Counted from the first letter of the stretch, positions 34,359 to 43,740 are shown. The stretch: 64,000 nt of DNA from an uncultured Hellea sp. (GCA_905477785.1 CAJQGR010000007.1:18052-82051); one strand, 5' to 3'. Program-made: numbers and translations. The notes: generated by a model not told the origin, from the sequence alone.

Positions 34359-35123
34359 ATGAGTGATTTAAAAGATAAAATTGCTATTGTTAGTGGCGGC
34401 AGTGATGGAATTGGACTTGCCATAGCAAAAAAATTAGCATCGAAAGGCGCTCATGTAATAATATGCGCCCGAAATCAAAAAAAACTATTAGAGGTAACAG
34501 AAGAAATACGAAAATCAGGTGGGAAATGCGATGGGAATGTTCTGGATATAAGCATGGCTGAAGAATATTCACGAATGATAACAGACGTTGCTGAAAAATA
34601 TGGCTTAGATATCCTAGTAAATAATGCAGCACATGTTGGCATGGGTCTAATTGAAGATGTCAACCTCGATGAATTTCAGAAAAATTTTCGAACTAATGTG
34701 GACGCACCATACATAGCCACTAAAGCTGCAATGAAGGCTATGTCAGGAAAAGGTGGAAGTATCATAAACATAAGTTCAATAAACGGTGAGAGAGCAATGA
34801 TAGGCATGTCAGGATATGGCGCATCAAAAGCTGCACTTTTACATTTCACACGAAACGCCGCAATGGAAGGGGCTCGTTTTGGAATTAGAATAAATTCAAT
34901 AACTCCTGGACCAATAATGACTCCCGCCACAAAGGCTTGGTTTGATAGTGATCCAAATGCGGGAACTGCCATAGCTAATGCAAATCCGATGGGCAGAATA
35001 GGAACTCCTGAAGAAGTTGCGAATGTAGTATACTTTTTAGCATCTGATGAATCATCTTACATCACAGGTGCAAGCATACCTGTCGATGGCGGGAAATCTA
35101 ATGAACTATACGTACCAACTTAG
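34359..35123 (+). CDS. SDR family oxidoreductase
   Basis: This is a 254-residue classical short-chain dehydrogenase with GGSDGIGLA, NNAA, a catalytic Ser in NISSING, and YGASK. The C-terminus YITGASIPVDGG is standard. AAAAGGGG seven bases upstream supports the ATG. It is the first gene of a two-SDR operon controlled by element F, nine bases before the next SDR. 7alpha/7beta/12-type hydroxysteroid dehydrogenases have this size and motif set, but so do many reductases, so no specific substrate is assigned. Confidence 0.88.
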   Translation: MSDLKDKIAIVSGGSDGIGLAIAKKLASKGAHVIICARNQKKLLEVTEEIRKSGGKCDGNVLDISMAEEYSRMITDVAEKYGLDILVNNAAHVGMGLIEDVNLDEFQKNFRTNVDAPYIATKAAMKAMSGKGGSIINISSINGERAMIGMSGYGASKAALLHFTRNAAMEGARFGIRINSITPGPIMTPATKAWFDSDPNAGTAIANANPMGRIGTPEEVANVVYFLASDESSYITGASIPVDGGKSNELYVPT

Positions 35124-35132
35124 GACAAAACT

Positions 35133-35954
35133 ATGAATTTAATCAACAAAACAGCTGTAGTTACTGGCGCAGGTCAAGGAATCGGAGCTGCAATAGTGAA
35201 AAAATTATCAGAAAACGGTATACGTGTAGCTGCAATTGACCTCAACGTAGATAATGTAAAGTCAGTAATTCAATCATTAGAAGGAAATCATTTGGCTTTG
35301 GAGTGCAATGTAGGACAAAGCAAGGATGTCATCAAAACAGTTCGTAAAGCTAGAAAAATATTTGGTAGGCTAGATTATTTAGTGAATTGCGCTGGTATAG
35401 GACAAGCAAAAGGTGATGGCTCAGAAAAATTTTATGCGTCAATGAATAAAAGAAATGATGAAATTGCAAAAAATGGTAAATCAGAAACTTTTATCGACCA
35501 TCTGATACATATGGAAGACGAAGGATGGGAAAGTGTTTTAGCAGTTAATTTAAATGGAGCATTTTACGCTTGCAGAGAAGCTGTAAGAATTATGGCTGAA
35601 GATAATATTCAAGGATCAATTGTAAATATTAGCTCAACATCAGCTCAATCTGGTGAAGGGTCACCACACTATGTTACCAGTAAATCAGCACTAATAGGGC
35701 TAACAAGACAACTTGCTAGGGAGCTTGCTCCCAGGGGGATAAGAGTCAATGCAGTTGCACCGGGGCCAACTAACACTCCGATAATGAACGGCTTACCAAA
35801 AGAGTGGATAACCTCAATGGAACAATCTGTTCCACTAGGGCGAATGGCAAATCCCAGTGAAGTTGCTGGAGCAGTATATTACTTATTATCTGATGATGCG
35901 TCTTTTGTAACAGGATCAGTTTTAGTTGCTAATGGCGGAAGTTATTACTTCTAA
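35133..35954 (+). CDS. SDR family oxidoreductase with mid-protein insertion
   Basis: This 273-residue short-chain dehydrogenase shows GAGQGIGAA, NCAG in the position of NNAG, and SSTSAQ...YVTSK. A charged insertion of about 20-25 residues (around 95-125, KFYASMNKRNDEIAKNGK) follows the NCAG strand. Similar insertions occur in some SDRs that use unusual cofactors or substrates, though I cannot tell which applies here. It closes the operon begun at 34359, ending 40 bases from the convergent MFS gene. No hairpin terminator is visible in that gap. Confidence 0.86.
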   Translation: MNLINKTAVVTGAGQGIGAAIVKKLSENGIRVAAIDLNVDNVKSVIQSLEGNHLALECNVGQSKDVIKTVRKARKIFGRLDYLVNCAGIGQAKGDGSEKFYASMNKRNDEIAKNGKSETFIDHLIHMEDEGWESVLAVNLNGAFYACREAVRIMAEDNIQGSIVNISSTSAQSGEGSPHYVTSKSALIGLTRQLARELAPRGIRVNAVAPGPTNTPIMNGLPKEWITSMEQSVPLGRMANPSEVAGAVYYLLSDDASFVTGSVLVANGGSYYF

Positions 35955-35994
35955 AAAATAAGGTTTTATAAGCTTTGAGTCATACTAATTAATC

Positions 35995-37284
35995 TCAATA
36001 CTCAATTGCCAAAAGTGCTTTATCAAAATCAGCTGTTTTACCAGCCCGGTAAATACAAAGGGATGCAGGAATTCCAGCTAACAAAGTCAAAGCCATCGAA
36101 TAACGAATGGCTTCACCTCCATACTGCAAAGCTAAAGCATCATTGATCCAACCTACAACCAGAACGCCCAAAACCAGGCCAGCGAATGTAAGAGCAAAAG
36201 CCCAAATAGAAGTCCCAGTTGCCCTCAGTTTAGCAGGTAATAAATCTTGCAGGGCAGCCTGCAAAGCAACAACCCATCCCGCACCAACAATACTGGCTGG
36301 ATATACAAGCGCTGTAGCTATATTGACATTTGGTGAAAAGCACATTCCTATTGCGAGTAATGTAAATAAAAATAATCCCCCAGCAGACAATGAATATGGA
36401 GCCCTAGGGTATTTCGTTGTAAACTTGTCGCACAAGACACCCATTAAAAGTACTCCTACCATACCCGCTAACAAGGCTCCAGATCCATATCTAGCTCCAG
36501 CCGATTGGTTTGAAATTTCAAAAATTCGTTCAAACATAGCAATAGCCCAGCTACCAAAAGCAATAGTTGCAAACCCTCCAAAAAGGGCAGCTATTGTTAT
36601 TAACCTAAAAGATGGAGTCGTTATAAGCGACGAGTAGACTTTAGAAAAACTATCTTGGACGGTCTTAGTTCTTATCACACCGTCCAATCGCCCTCGTTCT
36701 GGTTCTTTAACAAGTAATACAGTCAAACCAGCCAATAGTACTCCTGGTCCACCTAGCCAAAGAAAAGTAGTTTGCCAATCATAATTTGCTGCTAAAGCTG
36801 TGCCGCCAATATTTCCAAATGCACCTCCGAAATAAACACCCAAATTCATTATTGCAAAAGCGAAAGCTCGCTTCTTAGGAGGAAAATAATCTGACAATAA
36901 AGAATATGCAGGAGCCAAAAATGCAGCCTCACCAATTCCTACACCAAATCTTGACAAAGCAAACATCTCTGGAGTTTTAGAAAGACCAGAAAGCATTGTA
37001 AAAATGCTCCATATTACAGCACCCATAGCTATAATGCGTACTCGATTATGTCGATCCGCAAGCCTTGCAATAGGTATGGCCGCTACACAATAAACTAAGG
37101 CAAAAGCAGGCCCAATAACAAAGCCCATATAGGTGTCACTAACCTGGTAAGTTTGCTTAATTTTTTCCAGTAAAGCATTGGCTAGGGTGCGATCTGCGTA
37201 GTTTATAAAATACAGTAAAACCATCATAAACAATACAAACCATGCGTATTTTCTACTTTGTACAGAGGTATCTAAAAGTTTCAT
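35995..37284 (-). CDS. MFS transporter, Spinster/hexuronate-like
   Basis: This is a 429-residue transporter with about twelve hydrophobic segments. The N-terminal NYADRTLANALLEKIKQTY and the loop ARLADRHNRVRIIAMG (MFS motif A-like) resemble Spinster-like and anion:cation symporter members. It overlaps the upstream acyl-CoA ligase gene by four bases, so carrier and ligase are co-expressed: uptake followed by CoA activation of an organic acid is the natural reading. The inner dyad of the three-box element precedes this operon. Confidence 0.84.
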   Translation of the reverse strand: MKLLDTSVQSRKYAWFVLFMMVLLYFINYADRTLANALLEKIKQTYQVSDTYMGFVIGPAFALVYCVAAIPIARLADRHNRVRIIAMGAVIWSIFTMLSGLSKTPEMFALSRFGVGIGEAAFLAPAYSLLSDYFPPKKRAFAFAIMNLGVYFGGAFGNIGGTALAANYDWQTTFLWLGGPGVLLAGLTVLLVKEPERGRLDGVIRTKTVQDSFSKVYSSLITTPSFRLITIAALFGGFATIAFGSWAIAMFERIFEISNQSAGARYGSGALLAGMVGVLLMGVLCDKFTTKYPRAPYSLSAGGLFLFTLLAIGMCFSPNVNIATALVYPASIVGAGWVVALQAALQDLLPAKLRATGTSIWAFALTFAGLVLGVLVVGWINDALALQYGGEAIRYSMALTLLAGIPASLCIYRAGKTADFDKALLAIEY

Positions 37285-38879
37285 TTTTTATTTCCCTCGC
37301 CTAATACAGACCTGACCCATTTGTAGTCTTGTTTGCCTGCTGGTGACCTTTTAAGAACACTCACAACTCTTAACTTTCTAGGGCACTTATAACCAGCCAA
37401 TTTTATTGCACAAAAAGTTTTTATTTCCGATAGACTCGGACTTTCAAAACCTTCGGTTAAAGAAATTACTGCGCAAACTAATTCACCCCATTTTGCATCA
37501 GACACACCAACCACCGCCGCATCAGAGATGGATGGGTGAGAGCGTAAAATTTCTTCAACTTCCTCTGGGTAAACCTTTTCACCTCCAGTGTTTATGCAAG
37601 TTGAACCTCTTCCGTATAGCACCAATGTATTTTTAGAATTGCGTTTAGCGCTATCACCGGTAAGTACCCAAGTTTTCCCATCAATATACTTAAAGAGCTC
37701 TTTTGATTTTAGTTCGTCTCCGTAATAACCTATTGGGGTATAACCAGATTTTGCGAGATAACCTATTTCGTTAATGCCGGCTATTCTGTCATCAATTATA
37801 ACTTGCTGATTCTCGGTCAAAGGCAACTGCATAATGCCTTCCTGCAAGGACATTGAGCCCATACCCGATATTCCCGTTTCTGAAGTTCCCATTCCATCTG
37901 CAATTGTACATTTGGGCAATATTTTTTTAAACTCTGCTTTTATATGCCGAGAAAATACAGCTCCTCCTGATCCAAGATGAACTAAATTTGATAAATCCCA
38001 TTTTTTAGTTTTAGATTTTAATGAATTTAGCAACGGAATAGCCATAGCGTCCCCCACAATCTGCATTATGTTAACACCTTCATGCTCAACCTTGTCCCAA
38101 GTTTTATTAGCGTTAAAGCCATTCTTCATTGGATCAAGCACTATAGTCATACCACCTAATATACCTGACAAAGCAGTCCACATAGCGGCACCATGCATTA
38201 AAGGCGCACACGGCAGAATTTTCATTGGACTGGCATCGGAAGCGATTTTCCCCTGCTCATCAGGCATTGATATTGGTGGCAACCCTGCATAGATACCTCC
38301 TCCGCCTAAACATGCAAAAAAAAAGTTTTTATGAGGCCACATTACCCCCTTGGGTAATCCGGTAGTACCGCCAGTATATTGCAATATATAATCATTTTCA
38401 GATCTAGAGTAATCTTCAAAGTCATTATCGTACTTTAAAAGGTCATGGTATCTGAATTCTTTATATGACAATCCCATTTTATTACCTACACTAATGCAAA
38501 CTTCAAGTGTCGGTATTTTATCAATAAGATTATTTATATATTCAGAAAATTGGACATCATAAATAACTCCTTTGGCCGATGCATTATCAAACAAATATAA
38601 CAGTTCTTCATAGCCATATCGATAATTGATATTAAAAGGCACTGCCCCTATTTTAATTATGGCAAAGTAACTTTCCAAAAATTCAGGTCCATTCATCAAG
38701 TAAATGCCTATATGGTCACCTTGCCTTATACCCTGCGCATATAGGCCCGCAGCAAGTTTTGAAGAACGTAGGTCTAGCTCCTTAAAACTTACAGGCCCAT
38801 CGGCGCTTAACAATGCAATGCGTTCAGGCACTCGATTTACCACGCACTTGAATAAGTCAGCTAAATGAAATTGGGACAG
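37281..38879 (-). CDS. Acyl-CoA synthetase (AMP-binding), probable CTG start
   Basis: This ANL ligase has QYTGGTTGLPKGVMWPHK, GMGTSETGISG, STCINTGGEKVYPEEVEEIL and SPAGKQDYKWV with the catalytic lysine. The track begins at a GTG (38843), but the same frame is open upstream and encodes SQFHLADLFKCVVNRVPERIAL, which matches the usual N-terminus of this ligase group (ADLFE..AVPDR). No ATG, GTG or TTG lies there. A perfect AGGAG sits seven bases before a CTG at 38879, so I take CTG as initiator, giving 532 residues. It belongs to the FadD3/FadD17-like branch of steroid clusters and leads an operon with the MFS carrier. Confidence 0.83.
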   Translation of the reverse strand: MSQFHLADLFKCVVNRVPERIALLSADGPVSFKELDLRSSKLAAGLYAQGIRQGDHIGIYLMNGPEFLESYFAIIKIGAVPFNINYRYGYEELLYLFDNASAKGVIYDVQFSEYINNLIDKIPTLEVCISVGNKMGLSYKEFRYHDLLKYDNDFEDYSRSENDYILQYTGGTTGLPKGVMWPHKNFFFACLGGGGIYAGLPPISMPDEQGKIASDASPMKILPCAPLMHGAAMWTALSGILGGMTIVLDPMKNGFNANKTWDKVEHEGVNIMQIVGDAMAIPLLNSLKSKTKKWDLSNLVHLGSGGAVFSRHIKAEFKKILPKCTIADGMGTSETGISGMGSMSLQEGIMQLPLTENQQVIIDDRIAGINEIGYLAKSGYTPIGYYGDELKSKELFKYIDGKTWVLTGDSAKRNSKNTLVLYGRGSTCINTGGEKVYPEEVEEILRSHPSISDAAVVGVSDAKWGELVCAVISLTEGFESPSLSEIKTFCAIKLAGYKCPRKLRVVSVLKRSPAGKQDYKWVRSVLGEGNKK

Positions 38880-38893
38880 TGTTGTACTCCTAA

Positions 38894-38923
38894 TGCGTAG
38901 TTAATGCGCAACAATACTACGCA
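38894..38923 (-). promoter_or_regulatory. Element G: inner dyad of the three-box element, facing the CTG-start ligase
   Basis: On the minus strand this is TGCGTA (38923-38918), N18, TACGCA (38899-38894), the same pair and spacing as the inner boxes elsewhere. The third box expected 39 bases further out is not conserved (TCGACA on the plus strand). An extra TGCGCA lies between the two at 38905-38910. The proximal box abuts the AGGAG of the ligase, so a bound protein would also block initiation. Confidence 0.6.
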
Positions 38924-39006
38924 TTTGAAGAAAAAAGAAAGAAAAAATAGTAGTTTTCGACATTTTTAGCGTGATTTATTTCGCATTTAGATTATATACT
39001 ATATTT

Positions 39007-40245
39007 ATGAATACCAACTCATTAAGCTTTACACCAATAAAAATTGGACCTCTGACATTAAAGAACCGATTTATCAAAGCAGCTACGAATGAGGGAATGT
39101 GTAAAGACGGTATAATTTCTAAAGGTCTTTCTAAGTTTCATGAAGAAGTAGCTAAGGGTGGAGCAGCAATGACTACTGTAGCCTATTGTGCAACTTCTAA
39201 AGATGGCCAAACTTTTGTTGATCAAGCGCATCTTTCCAAAAACACTATTGAAGACTTTAAGTTCCTTACAAACGCAGTACACAAACATGGAGCAGCAGCT
39301 CAAGCACAGATTACACATGCAGGTGCGTTTACATTTCTTCCAAAACAATTCTCTTCCCTCAAACCCATATCAGCTAATGGCGGGTTTAATAAATTTGGCG
39401 TTATGACGGGACGTTATCTAAAACATAAAATGACTCGGGATGATATGGATAAAATTTCTAGTGAATTTGTACAAGCAGCTATTCATGCAAAGGAGTCCGG
39501 TTTTGACTCTATAGAAATTCACATGGGTCATGGATATCTCTTAGCTCAATTTATCACACCTTTTTATAACACAAGGAAAGACATATACGGGGGTGATATA
39601 AGTAATCGAATGCGTTTCCCATCAGAAGTGCTTTCAAAAGTTCTGGATGCAGTAGGAAAAGATTTAGCAGTCACTGTTAAATTTAGCCAAACTGACGGCA
39701 AAGAAGGTGGAAATACCATAAAGGAAGGCATTGAAATTGCTAAAATACTTGAGAAATCTGGAGCTCATATGGCGCAGTTATCAAATGGTCTTAATGTTGA
39801 GTCCATTGATGCAATGTTTGGTAACCCCTTACCAAAGTCTTCGGTAAAACCCAAAAATTTAATCATAAGACTTGGAATGTTAATGCAGCCAAAAAGTAAT
39901 GAACCTGACAAAGAATTCAAACAACTATACTCACTCGAAACTGCAAAAAAAATCCGAAATGAAGTTAATATGCCACTTTGTTATCTAGGCGGCGCTCAAA
40001 GTATTTCCAACATCAACAAGGTAATGTCGGAAGGGTTTAACACAATTGGTTTGGGTAGGGCACTTATTTATGACCCTAATTTAGTAAACTCCCTACAAAA
40101 TGGGAGTATCCGTAATTCTGGCTGTACCGCTTGTAACCAATGCGTAACCTTGATGTATACACCAGGAGGTACCTCTTGTGTTGAAGATGGAGGTTATAAA
40201 GGTCATGAACCAAAATTAAATACTATACCTGCTTCAAATTTTTGA
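39007..40245 (+). CDS. NADH:flavin oxidoreductase, Old Yellow Enzyme family
   Basis: This is a 412-residue TIM-barrel flavoenzyme when begun at MNTNSLSFTPIKIGP. The track's earlier start adds 12 unlikely residues. FMN-site and substrate motifs include LKNRFIKAATNEGM, HMGHGYLLAQFITPFYN (both His and the Tyr kept), DIYGGDISNRMRFP and TIGLGRALIYDP. A C-terminal extension with CTACNQCVTLMY has clustered cysteines that recall the metal site of multi-domain OYEs (BaiCD/2,4-dienoyl-CoA reductase), but the second flavin domain is absent. TATACT lies six bases before the ATG with no ribosome site. It may reduce a steroid enone. It is followed by a Rieske oxygenase gene. Confidence 0.85.
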   Translation: MNTNSLSFTPIKIGPLTLKNRFIKAATNEGMCKDGIISKGLSKFHEEVAKGGAAMTTVAYCATSKDGQTFVDQAHLSKNTIEDFKFLTNAVHKHGAAAQAQITHAGAFTFLPKQFSSLKPISANGGFNKFGVMTGRYLKHKMTRDDMDKISSEFVQAAIHAKESGFDSIEIHMGHGYLLAQFITPFYNTRKDIYGGDISNRMRFPSEVLSKVLDAVGKDLAVTVKFSQTDGKEGGNTIKEGIEIAKILEKSGAHMAQLSNGLNVESIDAMFGNPLPKSSVKPKNLIIRLGMLMQPKSNEPDKEFKQLYSLETAKKIRNEVNMPLCYLGGAQSISNINKVMSEGFNTIGLGRALIYDPNLVNSLQNGSIRNSGCTACNQCVTLMYTPGGTSCVEDGGYKGHEPKLNTIPASNF

Positions 40246-40268
40246 TATGAAGCTAATTGGAGATAATA

Positions 40269-41342
40269 ATGGCAAAAACAAATGAATATGGAATAGGTCA
40301 ATTCACATTCCCCCGTGGATGGTTTATGGTCGGAGAAGCGGCAGAAGCAACCAACAAGCCATCGTCACTTCGTTATTTTGGTCGCGATCTAATAATGTAT
40401 CGAGGAGCTTCAGGGCGTGTAGTCATTATGGATGCTTATTGTCCGCATATGAAAACCCACCTAGCTAAAAATGAAACTTCATATGTTGTATTAGATGGTA
40501 AACAGGTTGAAGGTGATGATATTCGCTGCCCATATCATGCATGGAAATTTGGACCCGACGGAATGTGTAATGAAATTCCTTATTCACCCGCTCCTATACC
40601 CAAAGCTGCAAAAATTAGAAGTTACCCTGTTAAAGAGTGGGGAGGACTAATACTTATGTGGCATGATGAAGAGGAAAAAGATCCAAATTTTGATCCCCAT
40701 CCTTTACCTGAATGGGATGATCCTAAATGGGTTAATTGGAAAGTTGACCACTTAGGAGTGCTTAATTGCCACCCACAAGAAATAATAGACAATATGACCG
40801 ATAAGGCTCATCTAGGCCCAATTCATGGCTCGACCGATATGCAATACTTCGAAAGCGAATGCAAAGACCATGTAATTCGTCAAGTTCTGGCCGCTGGGCA
40901 CCGCACATTAGCAGATGATATAATGACAAATGATACATGGTACACAGGGCCAGGAATACTTCTATCAAGAATGAATGGTTATTATAACTCTCTGATGATG
41001 ATATGCCATACTCCAATTGAGGATGGAAGTTTAAGGGCGTGGCATGGATTAACGGTACAACCACCTAATTTCCCTATGACTAAAGAAGATGAGGCAGCAG
41101 TACCAGCTTTTCAAGAAGGTTCAAAACTTGCTTTACTTCAGGATTTTGAAGTATGGGCTAATAAAGCACCATGCATATCTATAATGCAAGTAGTAGGTGA
41201 CGGCCCCTTTGGAAAGGCTCGTGCTTGGTATAAACAATTTTACAACCCAAGATCAGAAACTAAATCACTACAAAGCAAAGCAAATGGCCATTGGGTAACA
41301 AAGGGCACAGAACGTGATCCATGGCCAACTGCAGCTGAATGA
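40269..41342 (+). CDS. Rieske non-heme iron oxygenase with enlarged Rieske loop
   Basis: This is a 357-residue oxygenase when begun at the ATG with GGAG seven bases upstream; the track start is a TTG four codons earlier. The Rieske site is C-x-H-x26-C-x2-H (YCPHMKTH ... IRCPYHAW), nine residues longer between the Cys pairs than in the two KshA-like proteins here. The mononuclear iron motif DNMTDKAHLGPIHG is present, and the end GPFGKARAWYKQFYNP resembles the family. It follows the OYE gene in the same operon, so the two may act on one substrate. The hydroxylation position is unknown. Confidence 0.83.
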   Translation: MAKTNEYGIGQFTFPRGWFMVGEAAEATNKPSSLRYFGRDLIMYRGASGRVVIMDAYCPHMKTHLAKNETSYVVLDGKQVEGDDIRCPYHAWKFGPDGMCNEIPYSPAPIPKAAKIRSYPVKEWGGLILMWHDEEEKDPNFDPHPLPEWDDPKWVNWKVDHLGVLNCHPQEIIDNMTDKAHLGPIHGSTDMQYFESECKDHVIRQVLAAGHRTLADDIMTNDTWYTGPGILLSRMNGYYNSLMMICHTPIEDGSLRAWHGLTVQPPNFPMTKEDEAAVPAFQEGSKLALLQDFEVWANKAPCISIMQVVGDGPFGKARAWYKQFYNPRSETKSLQSKANGHWVTKGTERDPWPTAAE

Positions 41343-41351
41343 TTTAAGTCT

Positions 41352-42935
41352 TTAGTACTCTTTAATATTTAGCACACCTTTGCGAGTGCCAATCCACGTA
41401 TTGCCGTTGGGGGCTATTGCTATACTAGCCCAGTTGTTATTAAAGGCCTCTCCTGTACCTGTAGGAATACGAATAATTTCTTTACCTGTTTCAAAATCAA
41501 GACCAACCAAGGACCAAAGACGGTCACCATTTTTAAGCAGCTCAAAAGTATAGAAGTATGCAATACCGTTTCCCAAAGATAGCTTCGGAACAACAGAGGG
41601 AACTTTTAAATCATTAGTCCAAATCTTATCACAACCACTTTCGTCTTTCCTTACATCAACTCTTACAACACCTCCTACTACATCTTCATAATTTGTTTGT
41701 ATCATCGAATTAGTATACCCTGAGTTATTTTCTAAAATTATTGAACGATTATACGCAATCATAGAATTATCAGTGACACTAAAGCCTGTTTTAAAAACAG
41801 GTATTTTGCAGATTATACGTTCTTCATCTCCATTTAATGAATTTCGACGAGCTACATAAATATTCATATTGCTATCTGCATTATCGGTGAAAGTAAGATA
41901 ATTATCGCCAAAAAGACTGGGTGAAGTTCCACTACCTTGATTTATTGATCCAACTTTTCTTCCGGATCCGCGATCGTACTCAAACCGCCATTGCTGAATG
42001 GGCTGGCCATCCAGAAGCTTCATATGATACATAGCGTAATCAGATACGATATAAGCACCCTCCTTATCTACTGCAAAAGAATTTTGAATTTCTTCGCCGT
42101 TCAGCATTGTGAACAATACTTTACCTGTTTCGGTATTTAGGGACCCTACTCTTCCATTACGCGTAACCCACCACAGTAAGCCATTATAATCAGGCATTAC
42201 TGTTGTTATTCCGTCGCATTCTCCTTTGGGGAAAAGGTTATTCCAATGATAGCAGTCGTTTGGAACATATTTATTCATATCCCAACTATCTATTTCAACA
42301 AATTTCCATGTACCTTTATTGTTTTGCGTTGGCTTTATTCTACGAATTTTCTGCTTGGCATCAGCTAGTACAGCGCGTCCTTCATTATCTAGATACATAT
42401 ATGCTCCACCTGAAGTATCAGTAAAGATAATATCGGTATCCCTTTTAACTATTGACTCAAATGTCGAGGGGCGCATTGGAAGGTCATATTTTGCTAAAAG
42501 CTCCAACGTATCTTTATCAAGAAGCTGCAATCGAAAACTAGTTAATCCTCCACAAAGAATCAAAGGGTGACCTTGTTCTATAAATGTGAAAGTTGCACAT
42601 TGACGGGCGGCACTACCTCCTGCTCGTCTAGAGATTATTTTTATATTTTTAGATGAAACTGCACTCGCTGGGTGAACATCGCTTTCCCAACTTCCGGCAT
42701 GCATAGCACTTCTATCAGTTTTAGCCATAAACGGGTGCTGAGGCTCATTATTTTCCGGTAGATTTTTAAAAATATGATTTTTATCAACTACTGGATTAAG
42801 ATTAACTTCTATAGTACTCATAGATAGTGGAGTAACAGAAGCAATTTCATGGTCCATTATCCATTTTACAGAAATAAATGCCAAGAATAATAATAAAAAT
42901 AATGTTAAAAATATTCTAGAAATTATTTTCAGCAT
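41352..42935 (-). CDS. Membrane-anchored probable beta-propeller protein of unknown function
   Basis: This is a 527-residue protein with an N-terminal hydrophobic anchor (IFLTLFLLLFLAFISVKW) and a long beta-rich exported domain. Repeating strand pairs with Gly/Asp/Trp turns (GLLWWVTRNGRVGSLNTETG, WSLVGLDFETGKEIIRIPTG, APNGNTWIGTRKGVL) suggest a PQQ- or SMP-30-like propeller. I do not recognise a family. It is the last gene of the minus operon tetR-P450-Rieske-SDR-propeller, 13 bases after the SDR, so it is likely part of the same pathway, perhaps as a periplasmic lactonase, dehydrogenase or binding protein. Confidence 0.6.
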   Translation of the reverse strand: MLKIISRIFLTLFLLLFLAFISVKWIMDHEIASVTPLSMSTIEVNLNPVVDKNHIFKNLPENNEPQHPFMAKTDRSAMHAGSWESDVHPASAVSSKNIKIISRRAGGSAARQCATFTFIEQGHPLILCGGLTSFRLQLLDKDTLELLAKYDLPMRPSTFESIVKRDTDIIFTDTSGGAYMYLDNEGRAVLADAKQKIRRIKPTQNNKGTWKFVEIDSWDMNKYVPNDCYHWNNLFPKGECDGITTVMPDYNGLLWWVTRNGRVGSLNTETGKVLFTMLNGEEIQNSFAVDKEGAYIVSDYAMYHMKLLDGQPIQQWRFEYDRGSGRKVGSINQGSGTSPSLFGDNYLTFTDNADSNMNIYVARRNSLNGDEERIICKIPVFKTGFSVTDNSMIAYNRSIILENNSGYTNSMIQTNYEDVVGGVVRVDVRKDESGCDKIWTNDLKVPSVVPKLSLGNGIAYFYTFELLKNGDRLWSLVGLDFETGKEIIRIPTGTGEAFNNNWASIAIAPNGNTWIGTRKGVLNIKEY

Positions 42936-42948
42936 TTTTCACTATTTA

Positions 42949-43740
42949 TTATGGAGTTAATCCATCTGGTGCTCCAGGAAGAACAGGCTGGTAATACCCT
43001 GCACCCCAACCACCATCAACAGCTAGTTCAGCTCCTGTAATGTAACTCGCCTCATCACTTGCCAAGAAAAGTGATGCATTAGCAATTTCAACCGGCTCTC
43101 CAATTCGCTGAAGAGGAACACGACAAAAGGCATGAGCCAACTGATCAGCTGGTAAGCCACGTGCATTTCCCATTGGTGTATTAACTCCACCAGGGTGTAA
43201 AGAATTCACACGAATTCCTGATGTACCCAATTCATAAGCTAAAGACTTAGTGAGACCGCGCAAAGCCCACTTGCTAGCTGTGTATAGAGTTAAACCATTA
43301 CACCCTCGCAAACCATCAACCGAGCTAATATTCACAATTGAGCCTTTTTGAGCAGCTTTCATAAATGGAGTAACATGTTTTGCACCAAGCATGGGACCAA
43401 CAGTGTTTACACCTAATATTTTTTCAGCATCATCGGAATTGAAGTGTTCAATTGGAGTAAAGTGTACCAGTCCGGCGTTATTGATTAATACATCAATAGT
43501 ACCAAATTTAGATATTACTCCTAACACAAAGTCTTTCCAATTTTTATCATCAGAAACATCAAGTTTTTGAAAAAAGGCATTATTTCCAATATCTTTAGCG
43601 ACCGCAGTGCCTTCAGACACCATTACATCACCTAAAGCAACTATTGCGCCCTCTGAAGCAAACAACCTAGCGGTAGCCTCACCCATTCCGCGAGAAGCTC
43701 CAGTTATAATACAAACTTTTCCCTCTAATCTACCGACCAT
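42949..43740 (-). CDS. SDR family oxidoreductase (hydroxysteroid dehydrogenase-like)
   Basis: This is a 263-residue classical short-chain dehydrogenase: GASRGMGEA, NNAG, the catalytic Ser in ISSVDG and YTASK are all present, and it ends YITGAELAVDGGWGAGY. The strand PGGVNTPM after the active site is like that of 3alpha/20beta-hydroxysteroid dehydrogenases. That is a common feature and only suggestive. It shares one base with the upstream Rieske gene stop and belongs to the tetR-P450 operon. Confidence 0.87.
   Translation of the reverse strand: MVGRLEGKVCIITGASRGMGEATARLFASEGAIVALGDVMVSEGTAVAKDIGNNAFFQKLDVSDDKNWKDFVLGVISKFGTIDVLINNAGLVHFTPIEHFNSDDAEKILGVNTVGPMLGAKHVTPFMKAAQKGSIVNISSVDGLRGCNGLTLYTASKWALRGLTKSLAYELGTSGIRVNSLHPGGVNTPMGNARGLPADQLAHAFCRVPLQRIGEPVEIANASLFLASDEASYITGAELAVDGGWGAGYYQPVLPGAPDGLTP

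Noticed and set aside
35955-35994. Terminator in the convergent gap after the SDR pair
   Set aside because: No stem of useful length and no T-run could be found.
36107-36637. 176-residue plus-strand ORF
   Set aside because: It lies wholly antisense to the MFS gene 35995-37284, with composition expected of a shadow frame and no motif.
38956-38985. Plus-facing three-box element before the OYE gene at 39007
   Set aside because: TCGACA and TTCGCA are near the expected positions but off by one base and poorly matching; too weak to claim.
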